In this document: positions 10,790 to 20,461 of the stretch, one piece after another
How the letters are laid out: the number at the start of each line of letters is the position of its first letter
How positions within the stretch are numbered: the stretch's first letter is position 1
Source of the DNA: Chondrilla cf. caribensis
Taxonomy: Eukaryota > Porifera > Demospongiae > Chondrillida > Chondrillidae
Direction of reading: 5' to 3'
DNA length: 64,000 bases
Assembly: GCA_964020155.1 (NCBI GenBank)
Contig: OZ026565.1
Location: 3,475,553-3,539,552 of the forward strand
The notes under the pieces: generated by a model
Told to the model about the DNA's origin: nothing
Seen by the model: only the letters and a program-made list of their open reading frames with translations
The model's database searches: none
Translations under genes and position numbers: made by a program

Positions 10790-11639
10790 ATGTAAAGATA
10801 TCAGACAGTGTGTTAATCATAACATGTACAATTGAGACTCTATAAGGAGACCATTGTGACCAGCAATAAAAATTTTGATAATTAATTTCTGATCGCTACA
10901 AGGTTTTGCAGTACCTCCACATTATATGGTGTATGCATATATATGTGTTATAATATATATTATAACATGTTACATTGGGACCCTGGCTAGGGAGGATGTG
11001 GTTATACAACAGCAATAAAATATCATTATTCCTGGTGAACACAAGATGCATAATGATAAAGCACACTCTTTTCACCATTTTGTCTGTGTCTGAGCTTTCA
11101 AATAGCTAAATTAAATGTTAAAGTATAATTCTTTTAAATCATCCTCAGTAAATCAAGTTTAAAAATTAGTGGGGCTACTTTCTCTGCACTTGAATTACTT
11201 GAGCTTCAGGTATTCTTATTTAATGTAGGAGACTGTTAGCCATAAGCTATTTAAGTGACACCCACGAAGAAAAGGAGTATACAGAAAGTAAAAATGAATA
11301 AATATGAAATAAAATAGAATACAATAAGTAATACATTGAGATTGATGAATAAAAAAATGGAGGATTAATAAATATGTACATATGTACAGATAGAAAAATA
11401 TAAAAGAAACACTGACTATAGAATTAACATTTGTGCATGCACATGCAATGAACAGAAATATAAAAGCATGTAGATGCTCAATAAGAGAAAATTGTTTACA
11501 AAGAGTTGAGAAATTTTTGAAATCAGTGGCTCCTCAAACATGCACTGGTGATGGCCTTCAAGCAGAAGCACCCATGAAACTGAAAAGACCTCTGACCCAG
11601 AGAAGTACGAAGAGGAGGCAGATTAAGTTGAGAAGATGA

Positions 11640-12022
11640 GGAAGAGGTTCAGATTAGCATGGTTCAGACGGAGTTGAAGTAATGTCTGGATGGAGGAAAC
11701 ACTGCCACTGACAATGTAGATGGTGGTATCATCGGTGAACAGAACTGTAGAGTCTGGAGGATGGATAGAAGTAAGATCATTGATGAAGGCAGAAAAGAGG
11801 GTGGGACCCAGTACATACCAGAGGAAGGGAAGGCAGGAGAAGAGTAAGAGTCAGTAACACAAGTCATGTGGCAATGATTTGAAAGATATGATTAAAACCA
11901 GGAGACAACAGAAGCAGAGAGACCAAGGCTGGATAGTTTGGATAACAGAAGTTCATGGTTGACAGCGTCGAAGGTCTTGATGAAGTCAAGGAAAATAACT
12001 CCTACAAATTTCTTGGTATCAA
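11640..12022 (-). pseudogene. Non-LTR retrotransposon reverse-transcriptase remnant
   Basis: Minus-strand translation across frame breaks gives a reverse-transcriptase core: LDFIKTFDAVNHELLLSKL (motif A region) around 11940-11990, a shortened motif B region near 11800-11830, and FTDDTTIY (motif C, the catalytic aspartate pair kept) around 11725-11740. Stops and a small deletion next to motif B disable it. The copy at 26530-26950 shares its ends, so both come from the spacer duplication. The LINE clade is not determinable here. Confidence 0.75.
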
Positions 12023-12984
12023 GGGTATTCTTTTTAAAAACCTTCGCTGAAGATAGTAAGCTTCACAAAGCCGTTGGGTTGAATTCTAGCCCAATTTCTA
12101 ACTCTTGGCATGTCAAAATTGGCCCTCTTTTTCACACAATATAAGTTATAATATTAATTCACTGTTGCAGTTACGCATTGGAATGCATTTTATGTATTGT
12201 CTATCCATAATAATAATATTTGCAATAAGAAATAGAAATTGCTAACACTTGAAAAACCTGGTTGGTTGAGTTGCCCATAACTATGGAGATTGGGTATGCG
12301 GGGTTCTACTATAATTATTGCTGGTCACCACAGGGCATGTATATATTACATCCCATTGTCGTGTACATGCAAATATTTGATAATATGCGTAAATATGTAC
12401 CATTCCTAATAGGGAAGTCAAGTGATATTAATGGTGAATGGTAAATTAAATTCATTTAATATGATTAATAATTCATAATAATGGTAAATTTGCTGGTCAC
12501 CATGAGATGTGTACACATACTCTACTAACATAAGAAATGTAATGGAGATACAGTCTACGTGGCTTGGCATGGTTTGTTGTCCTCTGAATATAGTCTATAT
12601 AAGATGAGTGCATGTAGAGATTCCTATATTATTTATTAGAAATATTGAAATTTATACATCCTTGTTTATATAAGACTATGCATGAATTAGTTAATCACCA
12701 ATATTATAATGATTTTGGATAGTAATTATATATAAACCAAATAAAGCATTGATTTATAAAATATGCCTCAGTCTTGAATCTCCTATGAAATTATTCTTAA
12801 ATATATAATAATAACTGAGCTGGCCTACATGAAGTAATATGGTGTTTTCTCCATTGATACTACTGTCTGCTATCTAATATGTAGTTATAGTAAAAATGAT
12901 CATAATAATGCGATGATAAAAGAATTCTAGATTACTTATTTTGTGGCCTACATTATTTCTGATCCTTGAACTTCCTTGATTCAA
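12023..12984. other. 3' flank of paralogue B, no gene seen
   Basis: AT-rich sequence near-identical to 26950-27915. The part 12262-12444 gives exactly the same conceptual translation as 27198-27380, showing how recent the duplication is. No conserved polyadenylation signal can be assigned. A minus-strand AATAAA lies at 12632-12637, about 350 bases after the B stop codon, and is also present after C. Confidence 0.6.
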
Positions 12985-15900
12985 TCAACATCCCTCCAAG
13001 ATGCAGTTGATTTTGATGGGCATCTTAGCGAGGTAGTCCATTCCAATGAGGCAGTTCAGTGTCTCAATCTGGACATGCTGGTTCTCTGGTCCCTCAAACC
13101 AGTCCTTCAGAATAACTGTCGGTTTGTTGGGATCAAAAACCTCACACAATGGAGCTGTTTTCTTTCCTTCCTCAGGAGGTGGAGTTGTTGGCGAAGATGT
13201 GACTGGTGGAGTTGTGGTTGGTGGAGGTGTGGTTGGCGGAGTTGTGGTTGGTGGAGCAGTAGTTGGTACATCAGTAAATGGTTCAGCTGAGGGGGGTGCA
13301 GATGTGCCTCTAGATCCACCTCTAGTCCTACCTCTAGTCCTACCTCTAGTCCTACCTCTAGTCCTACCTCTAGTCCTACCTCTAGATTTACCTCTAGATC
13401 TATCCCTAGGCCTATCCCTAGTCCTAGGTTTATTGTTCGGTTTCCTCACAAGCATTTCCCAGAAATTGATTTGATGAGGGGCATCTTCTTCATCCAAGGT
13501 CCCCAGTCTTGTGATATCTTTCTGGTTGCTCTCCTGCTTTTCATATTCTTCCCGCTTACTCCAGTGTGAGTTGATGGATGTCATCCGAGCCATTCCAGCA
13601 TAGCGCTTCCTCTTGGCAGTGCAGTCAGTATTGTTGAAAGAGTAGAGATCGACACTCTCTGGAGGAGGTTTTCCGTTGCATGCGTTGAAGGGTTCTGTGC
13701 CCTCGTTGGCAAAGAAAATCACAGAAACAATGCGAATGATGAGATTGTTGTCCTTTCTATCAAATCGTATGTTTTGTGCATCATATGGAAGTATGATTGT
13801 GTCGGTTGCACTATCGTTTGCATTGTTGTCAATCATCTTTGTTCCTCTAGCATTAGTCAAATCATATGTGTCCTTCCCTTCTCCTCCTATGAGCACATCG
13901 TATCCTCCGTTAGCTATGAGGATGTCATCTCCATTCATTCCTGAAACGGTGTTATCTGCAAACCCAGCAGTTATCAAGGTATCATCATAAGGTGTCCCAT
14001 ACACATTCTCTATTGATTCGATGTGATCTACTCCAAAACTGTGGTAGACATCACTATTGACTAGATCGACTACAATACCAATTAATTCAGTGGGATCTCC
14101 ACTTAAAACAGCTGTATCCACCCCAGGTCCTCCCACCATGTCATTGTGACCTAGTCCCGGCAAGAACGTATCATCTCCTGGTCCACCATCCATCATATCG
14201 GTGTCAATTCCACCAACAAGTATATCGTGCCCATCTCCACCCTCAAGGGTATTATTCCCATCTCCCCCTCTGAGAACATCATTTCCTGGTCCACCAGAGA
14301 TGTGGTCGTCCCACACACCACCTTGTAAGGTATTGTTTCTGGAGTTCCCAATGATGTGGTTGCTGAAGTTGTCTGCTCCATAGTTTGTGACAACTTTGGC
14401 AAACTTCTTGTGGTTTAGATCCACATACTGTCCTGTTTTGTCGTTAGCCTTGTCAATGCCTACAATAACTGGTTGGTAATCATTATATCTCGGCAGAACA
14501 CATGTAAATCCATCAGATGTTTGTATTTGCATGTGTTGTGTCTTGTCCTTGTTCTTGATGTAGTCTACCAGCCAAATTTCATCATTGTTACCAAATTCAT
14601 CCACAGTTGACATTTTAATAAACAAGTGTTCATTCAACAAGTCTTTTATAACCTCAAATCCATCAAGTGGATATTTGAGGATCAGAGTGTCCGTAACACC
14701 ATCTTCAGCTTTGTTATAAAGTTTATAGTTATATCCATCCTTAAAGCTATAAACATATGAATCACTTCCATCCATACCTGTAACACCCTGACTCGAACCT
14801 TTTCGCATATCCAAATAATTATCGAGGTCATTTCCTTTCACTTCATGGGACCACTCTTCATTAATTGGACCAATCGCTTTTTGTACAGTTTTCCACTTTG
14901 GAAGATTCAGATCACGGTCAATAGATCCTTCAACTGCAGAATCATCAACTATGAGGGGTGTCTTTTCTGTGAAGGGTTCCTCTGTTGGTAGTTGAAAAGT
15001 AACTCCGTCCAGTGTTTGAATTTGTAAGTGTTGATATCTTGGTCCCAGTTGCCAATTGACAAGTATTGCTTCCACATCATCATCTGCATTCTTTGAATGG
15101 ATTCTCAGGTTATTACCACTTGGCTCGACAATCACGTTGTCATAATCGACTGGAAACAAAATGAGATCTGTCTCTTCGTCATAGGCAAAGTTGTTAATAG
15201 TGTCAATCGAGTCTCCCTCATGCATAACATAACCATCGAGTCCCTCTCCACCGGTTAAGTGATCGTCCCCTTTACCTCCCATGAGGAGATTCTTGTGTCT
15301 GTGTCCAATAATTGTATCGTCCGATTCACTTCCAATAACGCCGATCACAGGTTCATTTCTATATGCATCATTCTTTGACAGGTCAAGATATCCTTGGTCT
15401 TCTGGACCAATCGACACCAGGAATGGATGGAGAGTGGGTTTGCCACTATCGTCCTCCTCAATCTTGTAACCGTAGGAATCATTTGCAAACAACTTGACAT
15501 GACTATATGCTTCACTTTGAAACCAGTTGTCAAGGGTAATTCTTGGTTGATTATCGTAATCAATTACTAGGTTCATTCCAGATTTATGCACTGAGAGAGA
15601 ACTATGTGGAATTCCCAGAAAAATGACGTCCATTTCTTCATCTTCAGCATAGTTGTCAATAGTTATGGAGAAAGTGGTATCTGAGGTGTGAACTGTGAGG
15701 TTGTATCTGTCTGCCCCATTTCCACCCTTGAAGAATTCTTCTCTCCCACCCTCACTCACAATGGTATTCTCACAATTGTTTCCCACGATATAATCATCAC
15801 CATCTGTTCCTTCTATGTACTCCACGTGTGTATATTTGGGCTGTGTGGCATCCACATATTGGAATCCTATGAGGCCATATGGTATGGTCAGTATGGATCC

Positions 15901-18900
15901 GTCTTTCTGTGCCGAAACTGTGAATATGACCCCATCTGATGTTTTGAAGTGCATGTGTTGATAAGCTTCACTCCAAAACCAATTGTCAATTATCACACTC
16001 AAGGGAATTTCAGGATCTATTGAAGTCACATTCAAATGCCAATCAACCCTGTGAATATGTAGACTATCATAGGTTCTGTTGATGGCCAAGTAGTCATCGA
16101 CTTTGTCCATGGCAAAGTTGTTGATAGTAGTGTGTGTGGAGTGGTAACTTATGAAATAGGAATCCGATCCCTCTCCACCTCTAACCAAGTTGTGTTGAGG
16201 GCCAAGGTAGAATATGTCATCTCCACCCATCCCATGAATGATGTAGTGATAATCTTCAAGGGTGTAATCCAAATCTGTCTCAGGGGGGAGCTCTTGAATA
16301 GCAATGAATGTGTTGTCATTCTTGTTCCCGATGTACTTTCCATGAATGGTCTCTCGATCAGGGTCCAATCCGCCTATGATGCTTTTCTTATCCACTGGAA
16401 TAAACCAGAAGATCTTGACTTTTTCTTCAGTGAACTTCACGTTATTGGTCTCTCCCACTCCCATCACTATGTCTGTGACATCTTTGTCAAAGTGGAGCTT
16501 TTCATGATGAAGGACTTCATTTCCTTCAATGTCAGTCATCATCATGGTCAAATCCGCCGTGTTGTCATCATGTAGCTCAAAGGTGATGTCACCTCCATCC
16601 CATGATACTTGACCTCCAGCAAAGTTTATTGTTACTGAATCAGGACCTGCTGCTATATCATAATAGTTGTGGTAGTCGGACAAATTTCTCAACAATTCCT
16701 GGTCTTTGTCGTACTGTTCATTTAACTTTTTGGATTTGTGTGGAGCTGAGTAGATGCCCCCAGTGGCAAAATCTAGCATGTCCAGAATGGAATTTTTAAC
16801 TCCTCTGAAGAATGCAGCAACTTTCTCTCCAACACTAGCATCTGGTGGGAGAGCATCAAATTCTCGTTTGATATCTTTATAGAAAGTATCAATGCTCATT
16901 TTCTTTGCCATGAGAATTAGTGCGACCGGCTCAAACTCAGGACCCAAAAAGTCAACAATCCCTATTGCTATATCCAAAGCAGCATCCACATATCCTATGG
17001 GAGTACCCTGACGAACATCTTGTACCACATTGTATATGGTGAATATGGTACCCAACCATGGTACACCTTTGAGGAAATTCACTGCTTCGCCCATGGAACT
17101 TAGCTCCTCGACAGCCTCACCTGCAAGCACTTCAGCGCCTCTGTCTCCTACTTCTTCTTCTGCTATTTGGTTAACCTCATAGACATCATTCTTATATCGT
17201 TTGGACCATGCTTTTGAGACACCTCTGACAATAGCTTTATCAAGGCCAATCATTTGGCTTATTCCATGTGCAGTTTGCAGTATCCCCATAACCCCCTCAA
17301 ATGTCTTGTGTTGCTCAAAACTGTCAATCACTCCCTGTATTCCAAGTACTGTTCCATAAAATGCTTCAATGTTACCAATCACACCTTCGGGAGAAACTTT
17401 CTTCTCCTTCATCTCATGAAATATACCATCTGAGGAGAGCTTTGATTCATCAATCTCTGCTTCCATCTCTTCTCGATTTGAAGGCTCATCTGGATCATAT
17501 GCTGTGAACTCCACTTTTGAACTGCCTTTCTCATATTTCACAGATTCTTTGTCTATTTTGAATCCTCTTCCATGCTCAACTAAAACCTTTTCCATCTGTT
17601 CAGAGAGGTACACCTGATCTCTACCAATGGCTTGAGATGTTCTTGATGACAAGCTGCGGTCTAGATTTTGCGAAAACACACGGAATTCATTTCGTGCAGT
17701 AGCTCTTTCTGGAGGAGTTACTACTCTCCCATCCCATGGAGCATTTCTGAGTGGACCACGAGCAAATTTGCCTATTTTCGGAGGAGTGAAAACGATACAG
17801 TCAGAGCCTAGGTCTGGGTCTATACCCACAGAACGTCTCATGCAATTTTTCACTTCATCAATAACACTCTCTCTGTTTGGTGCACTCCCAGTGTCAATAT
17901 CAGTGCTGTCTGGCCTTGTCTTGATGTAGTTCCCAACTAGTTGTATTTGCTGTCTAGCATGGCCAACCTCCAGTCCTGATAACCACTGACCTACCATTCG
18001 GGAAAAGTGCAGTTTCAGAACATCCATCTGGGGTAACTCGTTCGAATATTTGCTTCCCCAAAGCTCATCCCTGTGTCCGGTGTACTTGATGGGTGCTATG
18101 TGTCCTTGGACCATAGGGTGACCATGGAAGAATTCAACATGAGTCAGGGAATCATGGTTGTACAAATCCATGGCAAGTCTACTAGTCGTCCAAGATCGAT
18201 AGTCGCGAATAGATTCAGATACAAACAGAGACACCCCTGCAATGGCATTGTAGGCACTTTCGTCATTCACTCTTATGCTATCGTTTCTTCCCAACATCCA
18301 CATCTGTGATTCTTGGAAGAAGTAGCTGTCCGTTTTGGGCATGATGGTTGGATAATCCGTCTTTTCCAGCGATGGAAATTTCACGTCCGTGTTTTTTGTG
18401 TCATCTGGATGACGTGGATTTTCGGCATGAATAATGCCTTCCATCCTGACAGCAAAAGCATCCATTTCAGTTCCACCTTTGGCCGATTCATACTTCATAC
18501 TCAAAACCCACTGACCAAATCTGTAGTAGACATATTTGTCTTTAAATTCATTGCCGTCCTCATCCTTGTTGATGTATACCCCATTGTCACTGTGAGGGTA
18601 CTGAAATCCTCTTTCTCCAAAGAGTTTTATATCTTTTGCAATGTCCTCTTTGGCAGTAAACTCTCTTACTCGCATGTCCACGATTAAGTCATCTGCATAC
18701 CTGCGAACTAGTTTCCATGGAGAAATAGCTTCCAGCCAGTAGCCTGGAACCGTAATGTGATCAAATACTGTTTTTGTCGCTGTACTCAAAATATTGAACA
18801 GATCATCGGAATCAAAGTAAAACACCTCATCTACTCCTCCTTCAGTTCTAGTGACAGTCATAAGCAAGTGGTCCAAAGTGGAAGCAAAGGACAAGAGGCT

Positions 18901-19671
18901 TTCCTCCTCCAAGCTCTCTGCATCCTCTTCCATTACTTCGTATAATTCATCACTTGTTATTGGCTTCACTGCATAGTCAAAATCATATGAAATCACTTGT
19001 TTTGAAAGCGATGCTTTGTCCACTGTCCAATCTATGCCTGCATCAGGGGTAATTTCACCAACCAGCTCCAAGCCAGTAGAGTCAATTCCCACAACTCCAA
19101 TCCGAATGTCTACCACTGCATCCACAAAACTATCCCTGAGATATAGAAGTATCTCCCACCCAAAGAAGTAGTCAACAAATTCAATTCCGTCCTCTCTCAT
19201 CTCACCGATGCTGCACCCAACCAGACTTATGCGTGAGATCTTTCCTGCCTCCTGAACACCTGGAAGTCCTGCTATTGTGTTTGCTATCTCTTCACTGACC
19301 AGTCCGCCTAGCTGATATTGATTATCTCCATGGTAATCACTGTATCCAATAACTTGAACTCTGGAACGACTATCTGGTAGTTCTGGTATGTCTCTCCCTT
19401 CGTCTATCTCATAGAGTTGGGTGTCATTGTTCCATTTGGCCAGTTTGAATTTCATAGCACTTGCATCGAATATGACCACGTCCGAGAATTCGGGATGCTG
19501 CTTGTACAGAAAATTGGCCACAGAGGAGAGAGATTCATTGACCTCGGGCAGTGCTAGTATCTGTCTCTGATAGCGTATGGTAGCAGTCACGTCGAATGTT
19601 ACATCTCCTTGAACCAATGGACCAGCCTTCCAGAACAGAGGCAAGAGTGCAATCAGTAGCAATGTTAACAT
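12985..19671 (-). CDS. Paralogue B: intact secreted C80-like/RTX multidomain protein (2,228 aa)
   Basis: A single open frame from ATG 19671 to TGA. Residues 1-22 form a signal peptide ending GPLVQG. Residues about 60-215 resemble the C80 cysteine-protease domain of MARTX and clostridial toxins, with LVGCS (Cys153); the usual histidine position is Tyr110 in IGYS. Residues 230-750 are unrecognised. Residues 765-985 are helical and hydrophobic (two stretches at 895-922) and resemble the TcdA/TcdB pore region. Five units follow (1144-1255, 1286-1409, 1445-1562, 1611-1727, 1773-2212), each joining glycine/aspartate-rich RTX nonapeptides to a motif like DNWFxSEAYQHMxIxTxDG. The largest RTX block is 1783-1856. 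The last unit is interrupted by RG repeats (2094-2123) and Thr-Pro repeats (2136-2166). Family resemblance is from recalled patterns. An extracellular, calcium-binding role is inferred. Confidence 0.95.
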   Translation of the reverse strand: MLTLLLIALLPLFWKAGPLVQGDVTFDVTATIRYQRQILALPEVNESLSSVANFLYKQHPEFSDVVIFDASAMKFKLAKWNNDTQLYEIDEGRDIPELPDSRSRVQVIGYSDYHGDNQYQLGGLVSEEIANTIAGLPGVQEAGKISRISLVGCSIGEMREDGIEFVDYFFGWEILLYLRDSFVDAVVDIRIGVVGIDSTGLELVGEITPDAGIDWTVDKASLSKQVISYDFDYAVKPITSDELYEVMEEDAESLEEESLLSFASTLDHLLMTVTRTEGGVDEVFYFDSDDLFNILSTATKTVFDHITVPGYWLEAISPWKLVRRYADDLIVDMRVREFTAKEDIAKDIKLFGERGFQYPHSDNGVYINKDEDGNEFKDKYVYYRFGQWVLSMKYESAKGGTEMDAFAVRMEGIIHAENPRHPDDTKNTDVKFPSLEKTDYPTIMPKTDSYFFQESQMWMLGRNDSIRVNDESAYNAIAGVSLFVSESIRDYRSWTTSRLAMDLYNHDSLTHVEFFHGHPMVQGHIAPIKYTGHRDELWGSKYSNELPQMDVLKLHFSRMVGQWLSGLEVGHARQQIQLVGNYIKTRPDSTDIDTGSAPNRESVIDEVKNCMRRSVGIDPDLGSDCIVFTPPKIGKFARGPLRNAPWDGRVVTPPERATARNEFRVFSQNLDRSLSSRTSQAIGRDQVYLSEQMEKVLVEHGRGFKIDKESVKYEKGSSKVEFTAYDPDEPSNREEMEAEIDESKLSSDGIFHEMKEKKVSPEGVIGNIEAFYGTVLGIQGVIDSFEQHKTFEGVMGILQTAHGISQMIGLDKAIVRGVSKAWSKRYKNDVYEVNQIAEEEVGDRGAEVLAGEAVEELSSMGEAVNFLKGVPWLGTIFTIYNVVQDVRQGTPIGYVDAALDIAIGIVDFLGPEFEPVALILMAKKMSIDTFYKDIKREFDALPPDASVGEKVAAFFRGVKNSILDMLDFATGGIYSAPHKSKKLNEQYDKDQELLRNLSDYHNYYDIAAGPDSVTINFAGGQVSWDGGDITFELHDDNTADLTMMMTDIEGNEVLHHEKLHFDKDVTDIVMGVGETNNVKFTEEKVKIFWFIPVDKKSIIGGLDPDRETIHGKYIGNKNDNTFIAIQELPPETDLDYTLEDYHYIIHGMGGDDIFYLGPQHNLVRGGEGSDSYFISYHSTHTTINNFAMDKVDDYLAINRTYDSLHIHRVDWHLNVTSIDPEIPLSVIIDNWFWSEAYQHMHFKTSDGVIFTVSAQKDGSILTIPYGLIGFQYVDATQPKYTHVEYIEGTDGDDYIVGNNCENTIVSEGGREEFFKGGNGADRYNLTVHTSDTTFSITIDNYAEDEEMDVIFLGIPHSSLSVHKSGMNLVIDYDNQPRITLDNWFQSEAYSHVKLFANDSYGYKIEEDDSGKPTLHPFLVSIGPEDQGYLDLSKNDAYRNEPVIGVIGSESDDTIIGHRHKNLLMGGKGDDHLTGGEGLDGYVMHEGDSIDTINNFAYDEETDLILFPVDYDNVIVEPSGNNLRIHSKNADDDVEAILVNWQLGPRYQHLQIQTLDGVTFQLPTEEPFTEKTPLIVDDSAVEGSIDRDLNLPKWKTVQKAIGPINEEWSHEVKGNDLDNYLDMRKGSSQGVTGMDGSDSYVYSFKDGYNYKLYNKAEDGVTDTLILKYPLDGFEVIKDLLNEHLFIKMSTVDEFGNNDEIWLVDYIKNKDKTQHMQIQTSDGFTCVLPRYNDYQPVIVGIDKANDKTGQYVDLNHKKFAKVVTNYGADNFSNHIIGNSRNNTLQGGVWDDHISGGPGNDVLRGGDGNNTLEGGDGHDILVGGIDTDMMDGGPGDDTFLPGLGHNDMVGGPGVDTAVLSGDPTELIGIVVDLVNSDVYHSFGVDHIESIENVYGTPYDDTLITAGFADNTVSGMNGDDILIANGGYDVLIGGEGKDTYDLTNARGTKMIDNNANDSATDTIILPYDAQNIRFDRKDNNLIIRIVSVIFFANEGTEPFNACNGKPPPESVDLYSFNNTDCTAKRKRYAGMARMTSINSHWSKREEYEKQESNQKDITRLGTLDEEDAPHQINFWEMLVRKPNNKPRTRDRPRDRSRGKSRGRTRGRTRGRTRGRTRGRTRGGSRGTSAPPSAEPFTDVPTTAPPTTTPPTTPPPTTTPPVTSSPTTPPPEEGKKTAPLCEVFDPNKPTVILKDWFEGPENQHVQIETLNCLIGMDYLAKMPIKINCILEGC
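13174..13266 (-). repeat. Coding Thr-Pro repeat (B)
   Basis: Encodes a TTxPPTTPP-type tract, a mucin-like linker likely to be O-glycosylated if secreted. Length and phrasing differ in C (about 28103-28245), D (about 40785-40890) and E (about 56643-56745). Confidence 0.9.
13303..13392 (-). repeat. Coding 12-base minisatellite, Arg-Thr-Arg-Gly repeats (B)
   Basis: A 12-base unit (plus strand CCTCTAGTCCTA) is repeated and encodes RTRG. B has the longest array; C and D have about two units and E about three. The tract is strongly basic. Confidence 0.9.
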
Positions 19672-19934
19672 TGCTGCTTGTGCCCAGGAAGGGGAGTGGA
19701 TGTCTCCTGAAATACAAATCGAACAATATGAATGTGATAAAATAGACTACAGTTACACACTGTAATTGAACATTTTCCTGCCTACGGCCATGCGTGATAT
19801 CACGAGGACATTCCTGGACATCAGATTCTCAATGATGTTTGCTTGTTGGAGGTGATCTCCAGGGTCAAATAAGGTGGTGTATTCAGAGGTAGGATATCAT
19901 TGTAGGTCAAATTAATGATTCTGTTATTAGCAAA

Positions 19935-20110
19935 TAGTAATAGCTATGGTTTATTAGAAGGCCTGTACTTCCTAATAAGTATCAACTCATTGGATAATGA
20001 TGATGATACTATGATAATGTTAATTGTATTCATTAATATTTTCCTTGAGTGTGGTTTCTGAGGAACTTCCTGTACAGGATGTGCATGATACGGAATGATA
20101 CAATTGATGT
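19935..20110 (-). repeat. Intronic duplicate of the promoter-upstream block (B)
   Basis: Matches about 22425-22600 in the same orientation, as in A, and keeps TTGAGTGTGGTTTCTG and CTTCCTGTACAGGATGTGC. It also carries a short AATAAGT insertion relative to A. Confidence 0.7.
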
Positions 20111-20461
20111 CTAAATCAAATGAAATTAAGTGTGAGTAAAGGGACTAATCGCCAAATATTCTTCTCATCATTATTTCTAGCTATATTATGGTATTCAATA
20201 TAATTCTTATAATATTACATAACCTAATGCCATCAAAACTCAGCTATCACCCAGTCACGAGAACAATGGTCTAATATTTGTCTCATACAATATCATACAC
20301 ATTCCCTACACAGGCTCATTTTTAAATGAAATTAAGAAAAGGTTGGAATCTTGAACTTTGATTGAGTTTAACTGAAGAAAATCACCGATAAATTCAGCCT
20401 TAGCGTGGTTGCACAAAACAGGCACAATTAGAGGTATTTCAAGTGGTTTAGCAATATTTAA

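Noticed and set aside
12632..12637. Polyadenylation signal for B.
   Set aside because: AATAAA is present about 350 bases downstream in B and C, but I could not find it at the matching place for D and E, so it is mentioned only in the flank description.
13560..13620. Furin-type cleavage site at the RKRY motif near residue 2021 of B.
   Set aside because: The sequence AKRKRY lacks the arginine four residues before the cut that furin prefers. Cleavage is possible but unsupported.
15688..15939. Antisense 83-codon frames beginning MNCEVVSVCPIS in several copies.
   Set aside because: Shadow of the second RTX unit. The substitutions follow the sense protein.
16132..16575. Antisense open frames of 120-147 codons recurring in all five paralogues (for example at 1838, 16132, 31123, 43763, 59622).
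   Set aside because: They lie opposite the conserved RTX coding strand in codon register and persist because the sense protein is conserved. They have no signal or domain of their own.
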